Positions 14,758-22,623 of a DNA stretch of 32,408 nt are shown here, piece after piece. The translations under genes were made by a program, and so were the position numbers. Source of the stretch: an uncultured Fibrobacter sp. GTDB lineage: Bacteria > Fibrobacterota > Fibrobacteria > Fibrobacterales > Fibrobacteraceae. Location: positions 1-32,408 of the forward strand of contig CAMZDZ010000009.1 of the NCBI GenBank assembly GCA_947305535.1. Reading direction: 5' to 3'. Position 1 is the stretch's first letter, and each line of letters starts with the position of its first letter. The notes under the pieces were generated by a model. That model was not told where the DNA came from. It saw only the letters and a program-made list of their open reading frames with translations, and did no database searches.

Positions 14758-14795
14758 AATTAAGCCATGCTATTAATGAATAGCATGGCTTAATT
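14758..14795. repeat. Perfect 17-base inverted repeat with a 4-base loop
   Basis: AATTAAGCCATGCTATT and AATAGCATGGCTTAATT flank AATG. The plus-strand 3' side has no T-run, while the minus-strand reading is followed by TTTTTTT. As a terminator it would therefore act better on minus-strand transcription, though it could weakly end the plus-strand small membrane gene or protect the 3' end of its mRNA. Confidence 0.7.
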
Positions 14796-14801
14796 AGTTA
14801 T

Positions 14802-14809
14802 GCGAGTAA
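14802..14809 (+). promoter_or_regulatory. Third plus-strand GAGTAA-type motif (GCGAGTAA)
   Basis: GCGAGTAA matches the copies at 14364-14371 and, on the minus strand, 14273-14280. Here it is followed by AGTTGTTAAAAATGCAAGGAG and the ATG of the next gene 49 bases downstream. It lacks the GTAAAC/ATTTTTTA part. Confidence 0.35.
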
Positions 14810-14858
14810 AGTTGTTAAAAATGCAAGGAGTTAACATTTTACAATGGAGAATAGAAAG

Positions 14859-15281
14859 ATGAAAAAACTAGTGTTTTTCGTGCTTGTTTTGACAGTCTTT
14901 GCCTTGGCTGAAAAAACGCACCTTATCAAAGTCACTAAGGCGGATGGCACTACCGAGCGTTTCTGGGTAGAAACAGTGGCGAAAATAACGTTCGACGCCG
15001 ACAAAAATGATTCGTCCAAGGTCGCACTGATTCCTGTGTCGGAAAAATTGCCTGGTGCGTCGGTGGTTTGGGACCGCAATACATCCAGCTTGTCTGTAAT
15101 CGTTCCGGAAGGTCGTTCGGCAGTCCGGATTTTTGATGCCTTGGGAAATTGTGTTTACCGTAATGCAAGTCTTGTGAAGGGCGAGAACATGGTCCAGCCC
15201 GGTCTTCATTCCGGGTTCTATATGGTGCAGGTCCAAATGGGGACTCACCTTACAACTCTCAAAATTAACGTGAAGGAGTAG
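14859..15281 (+). CDS. Small secreted protein with a C-terminal sorting-like domain
   Basis: The 140-residue product has a signal peptide (MKKLVFFVLVLTVFALA) followed by a short domain with TKADGTTERFWVETVAKITF and then an 80-residue beta-rich domain. The end (VRIFDALGNCVYRNASLVKG...GLHSGFYMVQV) resembles the C-terminal domains that direct proteins to type IX secretion in Bacteroidetes; that role in this organism is inference. The ATG has GGAG nine bases before it; an ATG at 14844 is the alternative. The stop codon is nine bases before the next gene, so the two form an operon. Its KITF element echoes the IDSLTF and IDQVKF elements at the N-terminus of the next protein, so they may be related in their N-terminal domains. 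Confidence 0.65.
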   Translation: MKKLVFFVLVLTVFALAEKTHLIKVTKADGTTERFWVETVAKITFDADKNDSSKVALIPVSEKLPGASVVWDRNTSSLSVIVPEGRSAVRIFDALGNCVYRNASLVKGENMVQPGLHSGFYMVQVQMGTHLTTLKINVKE

Positions 15282-15290
15282 GAGAATATT

Positions 15291-18200
15291 ATGAAAATGA
15301 TTCAGAAAATTTCTGCTCTTCTTGTGGTCTCGGCTTCGCTCAGCATGGCTGGCGTCATTGATATATATACCGATGGCGGGAAAAAGCCTTCGACAAGCCT
15401 GAACCTGACGACAATTGACAGCTTGACTTTTTCCGGGAAAGGTGAAAAGAAAGAGATGGAATTCTCGGGAAAGGCAAAACAAAAGGCTATCAAGCTTTCG
15501 GATATTGACCAGGTGAAGTTCTCTCTCAAGGACAAAAGCAAGGAAACGATGACCGTGAAGGTCGGCGAAGGTGTCACGGCGGGCAAATATACGTTCAAGC
15601 TTTCCGAAATCAAGAAGATCGAAATTGTCGAAATGGATGCCAAAGAGGATGCAGATGGCGACGGCCTTACTGACCTTGATGAAATCTACAAGTACGATAC
15701 CAATCCGAAATCTGCCGATACCGATGGCGATGGCTGGAGCGACAGCGAGGAACTTGCCGATGGCATGTATTCGCCTTCGAACCCGACCAAGTTCAATCCG
15801 CGTATTGCCGATGTGCCGGGGCTTCGGGTGACATTGAAAAAATCACCTAGCATAAGCCTCAATATAACGACTTCGGAATCGACTACTGAAAGTGTATCAA
15901 TCACGGAAGGCAAGGATGTTTCCCAGACAAGTTCGACAAGCTATGAGCAAACTCGCAGCGCAGAGCTCATGAATGCTTGGGCGTTGTCAACGACACAGGG
16001 CTGGGAAATTGGTGTCGGCAACGATGGTGTAAATGGTAAACAAGTCGGAAATATTACTGTCGGTTACAATGGCAGCTACACCAGTTCCACGGGCATGAGT
16101 TGGGGTTCTTCCGAAGAAAAGAGCGTTACCCAAAGCTACGAAAAGGCTATTGCCAAGGAAAAGTCCGAAGGTAGTGAGATAAACGGAGCGACGCTCTGCA
16201 TGCAGGTGGAACTCAAGAACACCTCGGACATCGCGTTTACCATCGAGGCCCTAAAGCTTTCTGCATCCACTTATGACATTAAAGATACAAGTACATTGAA
16301 AATCCTTGCCGACTTGAATCGCGAAGGCGATTGGAGCGACATCACGCTCAAGCCGGGCGAATCGGTCAATGCAAATTTCTGCAACAGCGATGTGAAGATT
16401 GAAAAAATCGAGAACTTGATTTATAACACAAGTTCTATTGTACTCGGCTCGTCGTCGCAAAAAATAACCTTTGATGCTGGCAACAGCGATTTTACTAAAA
16501 CTTACACGAATGTTGCCGCCAAGACTGCGGACATCACCATTGATTACGGTCCTGGATCTGCCGGAAACTCCTCGGCAAGGTATCAGGTTGCGACAAGTTA
16601 CCGTTATAACCTTGACCACAAGGGAACGGATGACTTGTATGCACAGACGACTCTTGCAGAACTGTTGCGCAACGCCCATGTAGATTTCAAGCAGGATTCA
16701 GTTGTAGGCCCTTCCAAGAAGAAATTTTATGGACTCGCCTCTATTGACGGATTCAAGTTCAACTTGGCAGATAGTGCCATGTGGTATGTTTCGATACAGC
16801 GTGCAGCCGATATTAAAAAAGGCATAAACACTGTGGATATATATTCCTTCTGCGTCGGCAGCTACGACATGGAAAAGATTTTCGTAGGTGCAGGGGATGC
16901 CGTGCATATCTTCTACAGCAAGGACGAAGATCATGATGGGATTCCTCTTGTGACGGAGCATTTGTTTGGAACGGATGACAAGAAGGTGGATTCCGATGGT
17001 GACGGCTTGTCGGACTACGATGAAATCACCGGCTGGACCAAGGGCGATTCTAAAACCAAGATTTATACAAGTCCGACAAACGCTGATACCGATGGTGACG
17101 GATTAAAAGACAAGGAAGACCCGGAGCCGACCAGGCGTTCGATGTTCAAGGATGCTTCTCTTTCTATGCTCCAGTTATTTGCTTCGGATCCGTCGGAGTC
17201 AGGGGCAAAAGCTTTGCTGAGTAAGGATTCTGCCGCACTTGCTAAAGCAAATAGTTTCAGTGTTTCTGTCCAGGCTCCGGTTGCCTATATTAAAGTCTCG
17301 CCCAACGCGAATAAGGTGGCGTGGGTGAAGTTTACAACGAATAAAACAGTGCAATATGCGCAACCGACTGTAGAGAGCAAAAAGAACGTTTACTCCTTTA
17401 CAACCCCGGAACAACTCACTGTATTGAAGCCAACGGTTGTCAAGATTGAAGTCAAATCTGAAGACGAAGCTACTGCCAAAACATACACCGTAGAAATTTC
17501 TTCGACATTGATTCCTCCGACCAACTTGAAACTTGGGAAAACTCCAGATCGAAAAAATATTATAGTGAACTATGACCGTTCAACGGATAGTCGCGTGCTA
17601 GGGTATGCCATTCTGCGTGGCAAAAAAGGCGATAGTTTGCCAGAACGCATCAAAGACTCGACGAAAACAACAACTGAGGTTTACGAAAACGATATTCTGT
17701 TCTTTAAAGTTGCCGATTCTACACAAGATAGCTATGTCGATACCGTTGGTGCCGGTTCTCCCTATTATGCCTATCGTGTATATGCCTATTATAATGAAGG
17801 TAATGTCACGGTGTACTCCAAAGGTACAGAACAGAAGATTCGTAGTGTAGGTCGAATTGGGATTAAATATAGCATGGATGACTTTGGTGCCGAATACTTG
17901 TATTTCACAGGTAGTCCATCGTGTCGCACGGACATTACTGCGAATGTATCGCTCCATGAAGGAAGCAGTAATACTGCAAAGAAATTATATACTTGGAATG
18001 CTTTTGACTATGATGCTGGATACGTAGGTAAGGGAGAAACTGTGATATACTTTAGTAGAGCTAAAAAAGACGAAAAAATGGACAGAGATGACAAATGGCC
18101 CAATACCCAAACACATAGAGATACTATAGGCGGAGACGGACTGTATTTGTACTTCGATACCTATGCATCTTGCGGTGGGAGAAAAGAATATGCTAGAAAT

Positions 18201-18443
18201 GGACTCCGTTGGCCATATGAAAATATGGCGGCAGTCCTGAATGGAACAAAAAGTCTTGCAACAGGTAAAAATAATGAAGCACCTGTACAAGACGACGATC
18301 TTGAATACCTTATGGGAAAGAAAGGTTTTCAATACGACGATGGCGACAATGAATGTGGCGAAAAAGATTGCGGAGACGAACCACATACAGGTTACTGGTT
18401 TACATTCGAATATTACTGGGCGGACGATGACGACACATATTAA
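15291..18443 (+). CDS. Large secreted calcium-repeat protein with a binary-toxin-B-like pore-forming region (candidate)
   Basis: The 1050-residue product has a signal peptide (about 1-20). Residues 35-115 carry three IxxIxF-type elements. Asp-rich calcium-binding repeats of the thrombospondin-3 type lie at about 118-155 (DADGDGLTDLDE, DTDGDGWSDSEE) and 544-613 (DSDGDGLSDYDEITGWT, DTDGDGLKDKEDPEP). Between them, residues 180-330 alternate Ser/Thr with hydrophobic residues and contain GWEIGVGNDG, VGYNGSYTSSTGMSWGSS, then ATLCMQVELKNTSDIAF. This order recalls the protective-antigen/binary toxin B family, in which an amphipathic loop builds a beta-barrel pore; the link is by eye and unproven. A cadherin-like sandwich (620-735), a fibronectin-III-like domain (740-850) and an unrecognised C-terminal domain with several Cys follow. 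GGAG six bases before the ATG fixes the start. A strong terminator follows. Confidence 0.6.
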   Translation: MKMIQKISALLVVSASLSMAGVIDIYTDGGKKPSTSLNLTTIDSLTFSGKGEKKEMEFSGKAKQKAIKLSDIDQVKFSLKDKSKETMTVKVGEGVTAGKYTFKLSEIKKIEIVEMDAKEDADGDGLTDLDEIYKYDTNPKSADTDGDGWSDSEELADGMYSPSNPTKFNPRIADVPGLRVTLKKSPSISLNITTSESTTESVSITEGKDVSQTSSTSYEQTRSAELMNAWALSTTQGWEIGVGNDGVNGKQVGNITVGYNGSYTSSTGMSWGSSEEKSVTQSYEKAIAKEKSEGSEINGATLCMQVELKNTSDIAFTIEALKLSASTYDIKDTSTLKILADLNREGDWSDITLKPGESVNANFCNSDVKIEKIENLIYNTSSIVLGSSSQKITFDAGNSDFTKTYTNVAAKTADITIDYGPGSAGNSSARYQVATSYRYNLDHKGTDDLYAQTTLAELLRNAHVDFKQDSVVGPSKKKFYGLASIDGFKFNLADSAMWYVSIQRAADIKKGINTVDIYSFCVGSYDMEKIFVGAGDAVHIFYSKDEDHDGIPLVTEHLFGTDDKKVDSDGDGLSDYDEITGWTKGDSKTKIYTSPTNADTDGDGLKDKEDPEPTRRSMFKDASLSMLQLFASDPSESGAKALLSKDSAALAKANSFSVSVQAPVAYIKVSPNANKVAWVKFTTNKTVQYAQPTVESKKNVYSFTTPEQLTVLKPTVVKIEVKSEDEATAKTYTVEISSTLIPPTNLKLGKTPDRKNIIVNYDRSTDSRVLGYAILRGKKGDSLPERIKDSTKTTTEVYENDILFFKVADSTQDSYVDTVGAGSPYYAYRVYAYYNEGNVTVYSKGTEQKIRSVGRIGIKYSMDDFGAEYLYFTGSPSCRTDITANVSLHEGSSNTAKKLYTWNAFDYDAGYVGKGETVIYFSRAKKDEKMDRDDKWPNTQTHRDTIGGDGLYLYFDTYASCGGRKEYARNGLRWPYENMAAVLNGTKSLATGKNNEAPVQDDDLEYLMGKKGFQYDDGDNECGEKDCGDEPHTGYWFTFEYYWADDDDTY

Positions 18444-18464
18444 TCCGTTCTAACTAATACACTA

Positions 18465-18488
18465 AGCCCCCCTCTGGGGGGCTTTTTT
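18465..18488 (+). terminator. Intrinsic terminator directly before the cysteine peptidase gene
   Basis: AGCCCCCC and GGGGGGCT pair around TCT and are followed by a T-run. The GAGG ribosome binding site of the next gene begins at 18489, one base after the T-run, and its ATG is at 18498. Confidence 0.85.
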
Positions 18489-18497
18489 GAGGTTGCA

Positions 18498-20414
18498 ATG
18501 AATCAATGTCTTGTTAATCATGCTTTATCATTGGGGCTGCTTTGCTGTTCCGTTTTTGCGTCGGATTTGCCTTCGTCGGTTGACAATTCCGATAATCCGT
18601 ATTTTTTCCGGGGTTACGACCAAGGCGAATCGGGTGCTTGCGCGTCTATCTCCCGCATCACGATGTCACTCGGTTACGAACGTAACGCCTATTACAGAAT
18701 CCCCGCGGACTCATCGAATCTTTTGCCTGCGTATTTCACGTGGCAGGTCGTTGCGTCAGGGCATGCGTCCGAAGCTCTGCTTGCACAAAAGGTGGGCGTT
18801 CCCGACGCCGCCACTTACGGAGGGATTCTCTATTCAAGTACCTACGGAAAACCGTCGAGCAACGTAGAAGAAAACTACGGCTGGATGCAGGGTTACTCGC
18901 GTTGGTATGCGGCCATGCACAATAGAATCGATAGCGTGACTTTTGTTTCGCTGGCAACGCCTGAAGGTCAGGATTCGCTCAAGGGTTGGCTCTACGATCA
19001 TTGGGGCGATGCGACTTTTGCTGCCGGGGGAGTTGCCGCCGCCAGTTTTGATATCGATTCCTGGACGCTGGATACGGTCGAAGTCGAGGAAAAATCCTGG
19101 ATTGTCGCGACATCGCTCCCGGGGGCTACAAACCATTCGGTGACAATCGTGGGTTACGACGACGACATTTGTATCGGTGATGATTGCGGCGTGTGGATTG
19201 TGCAGAATAGCTGGGGGCTTTCCTTCGGAGATGAAGGCCGGTTCCTCGTGCCGTATAGTGTCTATGCGGAGAGCCGTTCTCCCGTCGTTGAAGTCCTCCA
19301 TTTGCGCAAGGATTACGCTCCGAAGCGCACCGTGAAAGTCCGCATGTCGTATGGGAACCGTTCGAAGATTCGGCTTTCCGTCGGCATTTCGCAGGATACG
19401 TCTTCGGACGCTCCGTCAAAAACGGAATACCTGTACCATTTCCGAAATGACGGGTTCAAGGGCCCGATGCTGGGCAAGTGGAGGGATGGCGTGCATACGG
19501 AGGAGATGGAATTCGGTTACGACCTTACGGACATTTCGACGGGATACGACTTGAGAAAACCGCTAAAGTATTTCTTCACCATTCAGAGGGATGATTACGA
19601 GGACGAAGGGACGCTTTCGTTCCTGAGCGTCAAGGATTATGCCGACGATAGCCTGGTGCAAGAGCTTGTCGTCGTCGAAGATTCCGTGGAACTTTCGGAT
19701 CAGGGGCGTTATGAATGGGCGTTTGTCATGCCGGGGAATCCGGCTGCCGCTGTGGATTACGTCTTGAGTGATGACTACACTTTTGAAGATCTTCCCGTGA
19801 CGGATTCCGAAAGTTCTACGGACGATCTCCATGATTGGGACCCTTCTACGGTCTGGAAATCTGAAAACTTGAACAAATTTCCGGTTGAATTTGCAATATC
19901 GACCGAACAGGAAACTTTGGGGCTCATGTACCAAGGCGACGAAATGTCGGACGGTTACTTGTGCAACTATACCATTTCGGGAACTACCGACGGCGAGGAA
20001 TATCAAGAACTCGCGACAGGGGTGTTCAAGGAAAATGAATCGCCGCAGTATGTGTTTTGGGAACAAGGAAAATATACCCAGATCAAGATGGAAGTCGATG
20101 ATTTGTGGCCCTCGTCAGATAATTCTGCGCATATTGCGGAGCTGATGTTGGTCGTATTGCCTGGTTCTGCGCCGTCTGAGTCGGCCGATGTAGATGGGCT
20201 TGTTGCGGGCGGTCTCCCGGATGCGGATTATCCGCTCTTGCCCATTGAAAGTGACGATGCCGATTCGACGGATGTGGAGGCGGATTTCGTGAAATCCTTG
20301 GATGGACGCCGTGTTCAAAAAGCTTGGCAGACTCCTGCGAAGGTGTTTGTCCGTAACCACGAGGTCCTGATTCTCAAGGATGGCGAAATATTTCGCATAA
20401 ACGGCGTACGATAG
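18498..20414 (+). CDS. Secreted papain-like (C1 family) cysteine peptidase with a discoidin-like domain
   Basis: The 638-residue product has a signal peptide (about 1-22). The peptidase domain spans about 30-270. Gln42 and Cys48 lie in DQGESGACASIS, His213 in TNHSVTIVGYDDD and Asn237 in VQNSWGLSFGDEG; this is the full C1 catalytic set. The residue after the catalytic Cys is Ala, where classic papains have Trp. There is no clear propeptide between signal and catalytic domain. A beta-rich middle region follows, then a discoidin/F5-8C-like domain at about 448-550 (STVWKSENLNKFPVEFAIS and TISGTTDGEEYQEL), and a short tail (SLDGRRVQ...AKVFVRNHEVLILKDGE) similar to sorting-type C-termini. GAGG five bases before the ATG supports the start. 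No promoter fits between the upstream terminator and the ATG. Target unknown. Confidence 0.82.
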   Translation: MNQCLVNHALSLGLLCCSVFASDLPSSVDNSDNPYFFRGYDQGESGACASISRITMSLGYERNAYYRIPADSSNLLPAYFTWQVVASGHASEALLAQKVGVPDAATYGGILYSSTYGKPSSNVEENYGWMQGYSRWYAAMHNRIDSVTFVSLATPEGQDSLKGWLYDHWGDATFAAGGVAAASFDIDSWTLDTVEVEEKSWIVATSLPGATNHSVTIVGYDDDICIGDDCGVWIVQNSWGLSFGDEGRFLVPYSVYAESRSPVVEVLHLRKDYAPKRTVKVRMSYGNRSKIRLSVGISQDTSSDAPSKTEYLYHFRNDGFKGPMLGKWRDGVHTEEMEFGYDLTDISTGYDLRKPLKYFFTIQRDDYEDEGTLSFLSVKDYADDSLVQELVVVEDSVELSDQGRYEWAFVMPGNPAAAVDYVLSDDYTFEDLPVTDSESSTDDLHDWDPSTVWKSENLNKFPVEFAISTEQETLGLMYQGDEMSDGYLCNYTISGTTDGEEYQELATGVFKENESPQYVFWEQGKYTQIKMEVDDLWPSSDNSAHIAELMLVVLPGSAPSESADVDGLVAGGLPDADYPLLPIESDDADSTDVEADFVKSLDGRRVQKAWQTPAKVFVRNHEVLILKDGEIFRINGVR

Positions 20415-20420
20415 ATGCTA

Positions 20421-20450
20421 AAAAAATGCACCCCGAGGGGTGCACTTTTT
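20421..20450. terminator. Bidirectional intrinsic terminator
   Basis: TGCACCCC and GGGGTGCA pair tightly, with AAAAAA before and TTTTT after, so the structure works in both directions. It separates the convergent peptidase and lipoprotein genes. Confidence 0.85.
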
Positions 20451-20473
20451 AAGAGTGGTTATTGAGGATCGTA

Positions 20474-21385
20474 CTAGGGTTCTATTTCACCTACGCAATT
20501 ACTGACCAATGCCATCGCATATTTTTTCCAGTAGGGATCCTTGTAGACGAAGAGCGTATCTTCGGGTGGCGGCACGCGTTCACACCGTCCCGTCTCTTCG
20601 TCGCAGTCGTTGTGCTCGGCAAAGGTTATCGTGCACTTTGCGGAGGTATCCGACATCGCATACGACGGCCCGGTTTCATCCATCAGGCGGTTTTTGTATA
20701 TGTATTGTTCGACTTCGCCATTTTCCGCCTCGCAATCCTTTTTGAACTGTTCTAGCGTGGGAATGTCTTCGCCGTAATCTGCCGTTTCCTTATAGAAGTA
20801 TTTAAAGACATAGCCGTCATCGAACATCAAGTCATAAGCAAACGGCACCTTACGTTTACTTGTTTTTTCGTCCGTAAAGTAGCACCTAAAGGAATTGTAT
20901 ATTCCATTTATTTCGAAGTACAAGGGACCATGCTCCACTCCCTTCTCGTCCTTCAAGGCAATCGTATAACCGATGCAGTCTGCCGAATCGCAAGAGAACT
21001 GACCCAGTAGCGGATCGAGCCACAAGACGGAATCATTCGAAGCCACTGATTCAATGAACTCATCGAAAGAGGCCTGGGCGTTGACAGAGTTCTTAAGCGT
21101 CTCTTTTCCCCCGCTCGCAGGATCGGTAACTAGGACATACATGGGGGCATCGTCATTTTCCTTGAATATCGCCCTCATTTCCATAGTCGCCTTGCTCGCG
21201 ACTTTGTCCAAATTCGACGGCTTATGGGCCGAAGACGAGCCAGGCTCCATAGAGGAACTCGAATTCGTCGCCATGGTATTGGGCTGTTCGTCGGCTCCCG
21301 CAACCTTGTCGCTGGAACAGGCGCTTATCGCGCAGGCTAAACCCAAAGTACTAAAAGAAATCGATATAAGCTTTTTGAAATTCAT
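20474..21385 (-). CDS. Lipoprotein of unknown function paired with a TIGR02147 regulator
   Basis: The 303-residue product has a signal peptide with lipobox ISAC (Cys23) and a short Ser-rich linker to about residue 55. The rest is a mixed domain with paired Cys residues (FSCDSADCIGY, DCDEETGRCERVP) that may form disulphides. It is not a family that I recognise. AAGGAGG sits five bases before the ATG, one of the strongest ribosome binding sites in the window. The gene starts ten bases after the regulator gene ends, so the two are an operon. The regulator may control this gene or act with it, as lipoprotein neighbours of TIGR02147 genes suggest, but this is inferred from position. Confidence 0.75.
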   Translation of the reverse strand: MNFKKLISISFSTLGLACAISACSSDKVAGADEQPNTMATNSSSSMEPGSSSAHKPSNLDKVASKATMEMRAIFKENDDAPMYVLVTDPASGGKETLKNSVNAQASFDEFIESVASNDSVLWLDPLLGQFSCDSADCIGYTIALKDEKGVEHGPLYFEINGIYNSFRCYFTDEKTSKRKVPFAYDLMFDDGYVFKYFYKETADYGEDIPTLEQFKKDCEAENGEVEQYIYKNRLMDETGPSYAMSDTSAKCTITFAEHNDCDEETGRCERVPPPEDTLFVYKDPYWKKYAMALVSNCVGEIEP

Positions 21386-21395
21386 GGTATCCTCC

Positions 21396-22211
21396 TTATA
21401 TTTTTTCCGTCAGCGGGAAAAGTTGCAAGTTTAAACGGTAGACTTGGTCGGCGTTGTCGCACTCGCCAGCGATGGCGATGACCTGTTTGCGGCAGCGGTC
21501 CACCTCGTCCGTTATGCGCTTCAACGCCTTGGCGTCGACACCCACGGTCACGCCCGAGATGTTGCGTTCCGTCGGTTTGATTTTTTCGATGGCCTCGCGG
21601 GCAAGGTCGATCATCTGGCGGTTCATGGAACGGATCGCCAGCGCAAGCGATTCGCTGGAACCGGTGATGATCTTGTCTGTCTGCTTGTAGACACCCTTGC
21701 TCTGGGTCTTGAGGATGTTGAGCTTGACCAAGAGCTTCAGTGCGTCGCGGACTTCCTGAGCCGTAAATTCGTGCTTGATTTTCTTGGCGATGTCGCCCGG
21801 AAGTGCTCCCGGCATCAGCGGAGCCAGTTCGCGAACAATGGAGTTCACCGCAGATTCGTAATAGTCGAACGCATCCGCATTGAGGACGCGTGCGTGCTGT
21901 TCCTTCGCGATTTCTTCCATCTTGCGGAAGGCTTCCTTTTTCTTGTCGTCGTCCTTCGCGTTCGTGAAATCGACCATGTACTTGAAATAGTCGCACTCGT
22001 AGTCGCTAAGGTTCATGGCCGCCGCCACCAGAGGCACGCCCACGCGGCTGAGGGAACTCTTGCCATCGCAGACGAGCTTGAGGTACGATGGCGATGCGAA
22101 CCCGGCCTGCTTGGAAAATTCGCGCCACGAGAATGCGGATGTCCTTTTGCGCCAGTCGAAGTAATCCAATAGGTATTTTCGGTAATCTTGATATTCAGTT
22201 ATCGGCTTCAT
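21396..22211 (-). CDS. TIGR02147 (Fsuc_second, DUF4423) family protein, probable regulator
   Basis: The 271-residue product matches the Fibrobacter paralogous family known as TIGR02147. The start MKPITEYQDYRKYLLDYFDWRK and the phrase FSKQAGFASPSYLKLVCDGK form a helix-turn-helix-like N-terminus. The DUF4423-type remainder covers about 100-271 (EFTAQEVRDALKLLVKLNIL resembles a second winged-helix segment, and NISGVTVGVDAKALKRI is a family signature). No membrane segment is present, so it is cytoplasmic. AAAGGAGGT before the ATG is a strong ribosome binding site. It heads an operon with a lipoprotein gene. Molecular function is not established for the family; DNA binding is inferred from the helix-turn-helix pattern. 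A TTTCTCGAGAAA palindrome lies about 40 bases upstream. Confidence 0.85.
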   Translation of the reverse strand: MKPITEYQDYRKYLLDYFDWRKRTSAFSWREFSKQAGFASPSYLKLVCDGKSSLSRVGVPLVAAAMNLSDYECDYFKYMVDFTNAKDDDKKKEAFRKMEEIAKEQHARVLNADAFDYYESAVNSIVRELAPLMPGALPGDIAKKIKHEFTAQEVRDALKLLVKLNILKTQSKGVYKQTDKIITGSSESLALAIRSMNRQMIDLAREAIEKIKPTERNISGVTVGVDAKALKRITDEVDRCRKQVIAIAGECDNADQVYRLNLQLFPLTEKI

Positions 22212-22248
22212 TCAAGACCTCCTTTCAGTTGATTCAAAATAATATTTC

Positions 22249-22260
22249 TTTCTCGAGAAA
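22249..22260. promoter_or_regulatory. 12-base palindrome upstream of the TIGR02147 gene
   Basis: TTTCTCGAGAAA is a perfect palindrome 38 bases before the ATG at 22211, where an operator for autoregulation could lie. No spaced second copy was found. Confidence 0.35.
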
Positions 22261-22421
22261 ACATTATTGATGATACAAAATCTTTGTTCTTTCTTAAATT
22301 TCATTAAAAATTTTGAAAAGTGAAAATATTTTTCACTAAATGAATCACTTGAGAGCTATATGATACAAGGGGCGGCTCCATTAAAGCGCGCCCCCGAAAA
22401 AATGGTGTGCCGCGTCAATTA

Positions 22422-22473
22422 GAAAAATGCCTTAAATAAAATCGCCCCATTCGCCCCAAAACAGGCATTTTTC
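22422..22473. repeat. Long-range inverted repeat enclosing a CGCCCCA direct repeat
   Basis: GAAAAATGCC and GGCATTTTTC form a 10-base stem around 32 bases that contain CGCCCCA twice, two bases apart. It sits in the 412-base gap between the TIGR02147 gene and the next lipoprotein gene. CCTTTTTTCC follows it on the plus strand, so it could be an RNA structure in the leader of the downstream gene or a weak terminator. The rest of the gap holds only AT-rich sequence and a GC-rich patch near 22371-22396. Confidence 0.4.
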
Positions 22474-22623
22474 CTTTTTTCCAGTAAGCAAAAGGTATTT
22501 TAACTTTTCACAAAAATTGCTCAACAGAGCCTCTCTACGCGGATGGGGATGTAATTTGTTCTCCTTCTCCCTACGTTGTTTACAAAAAGCTATCTTTTCG
22601 CAAGAACTTTAGGAAGGAATCTT

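Noticed and set aside
21444-22172. 242-codon plus-strand frame
   Set aside because: Antisense to the TIGR02147 gene, whose family signature is clear.
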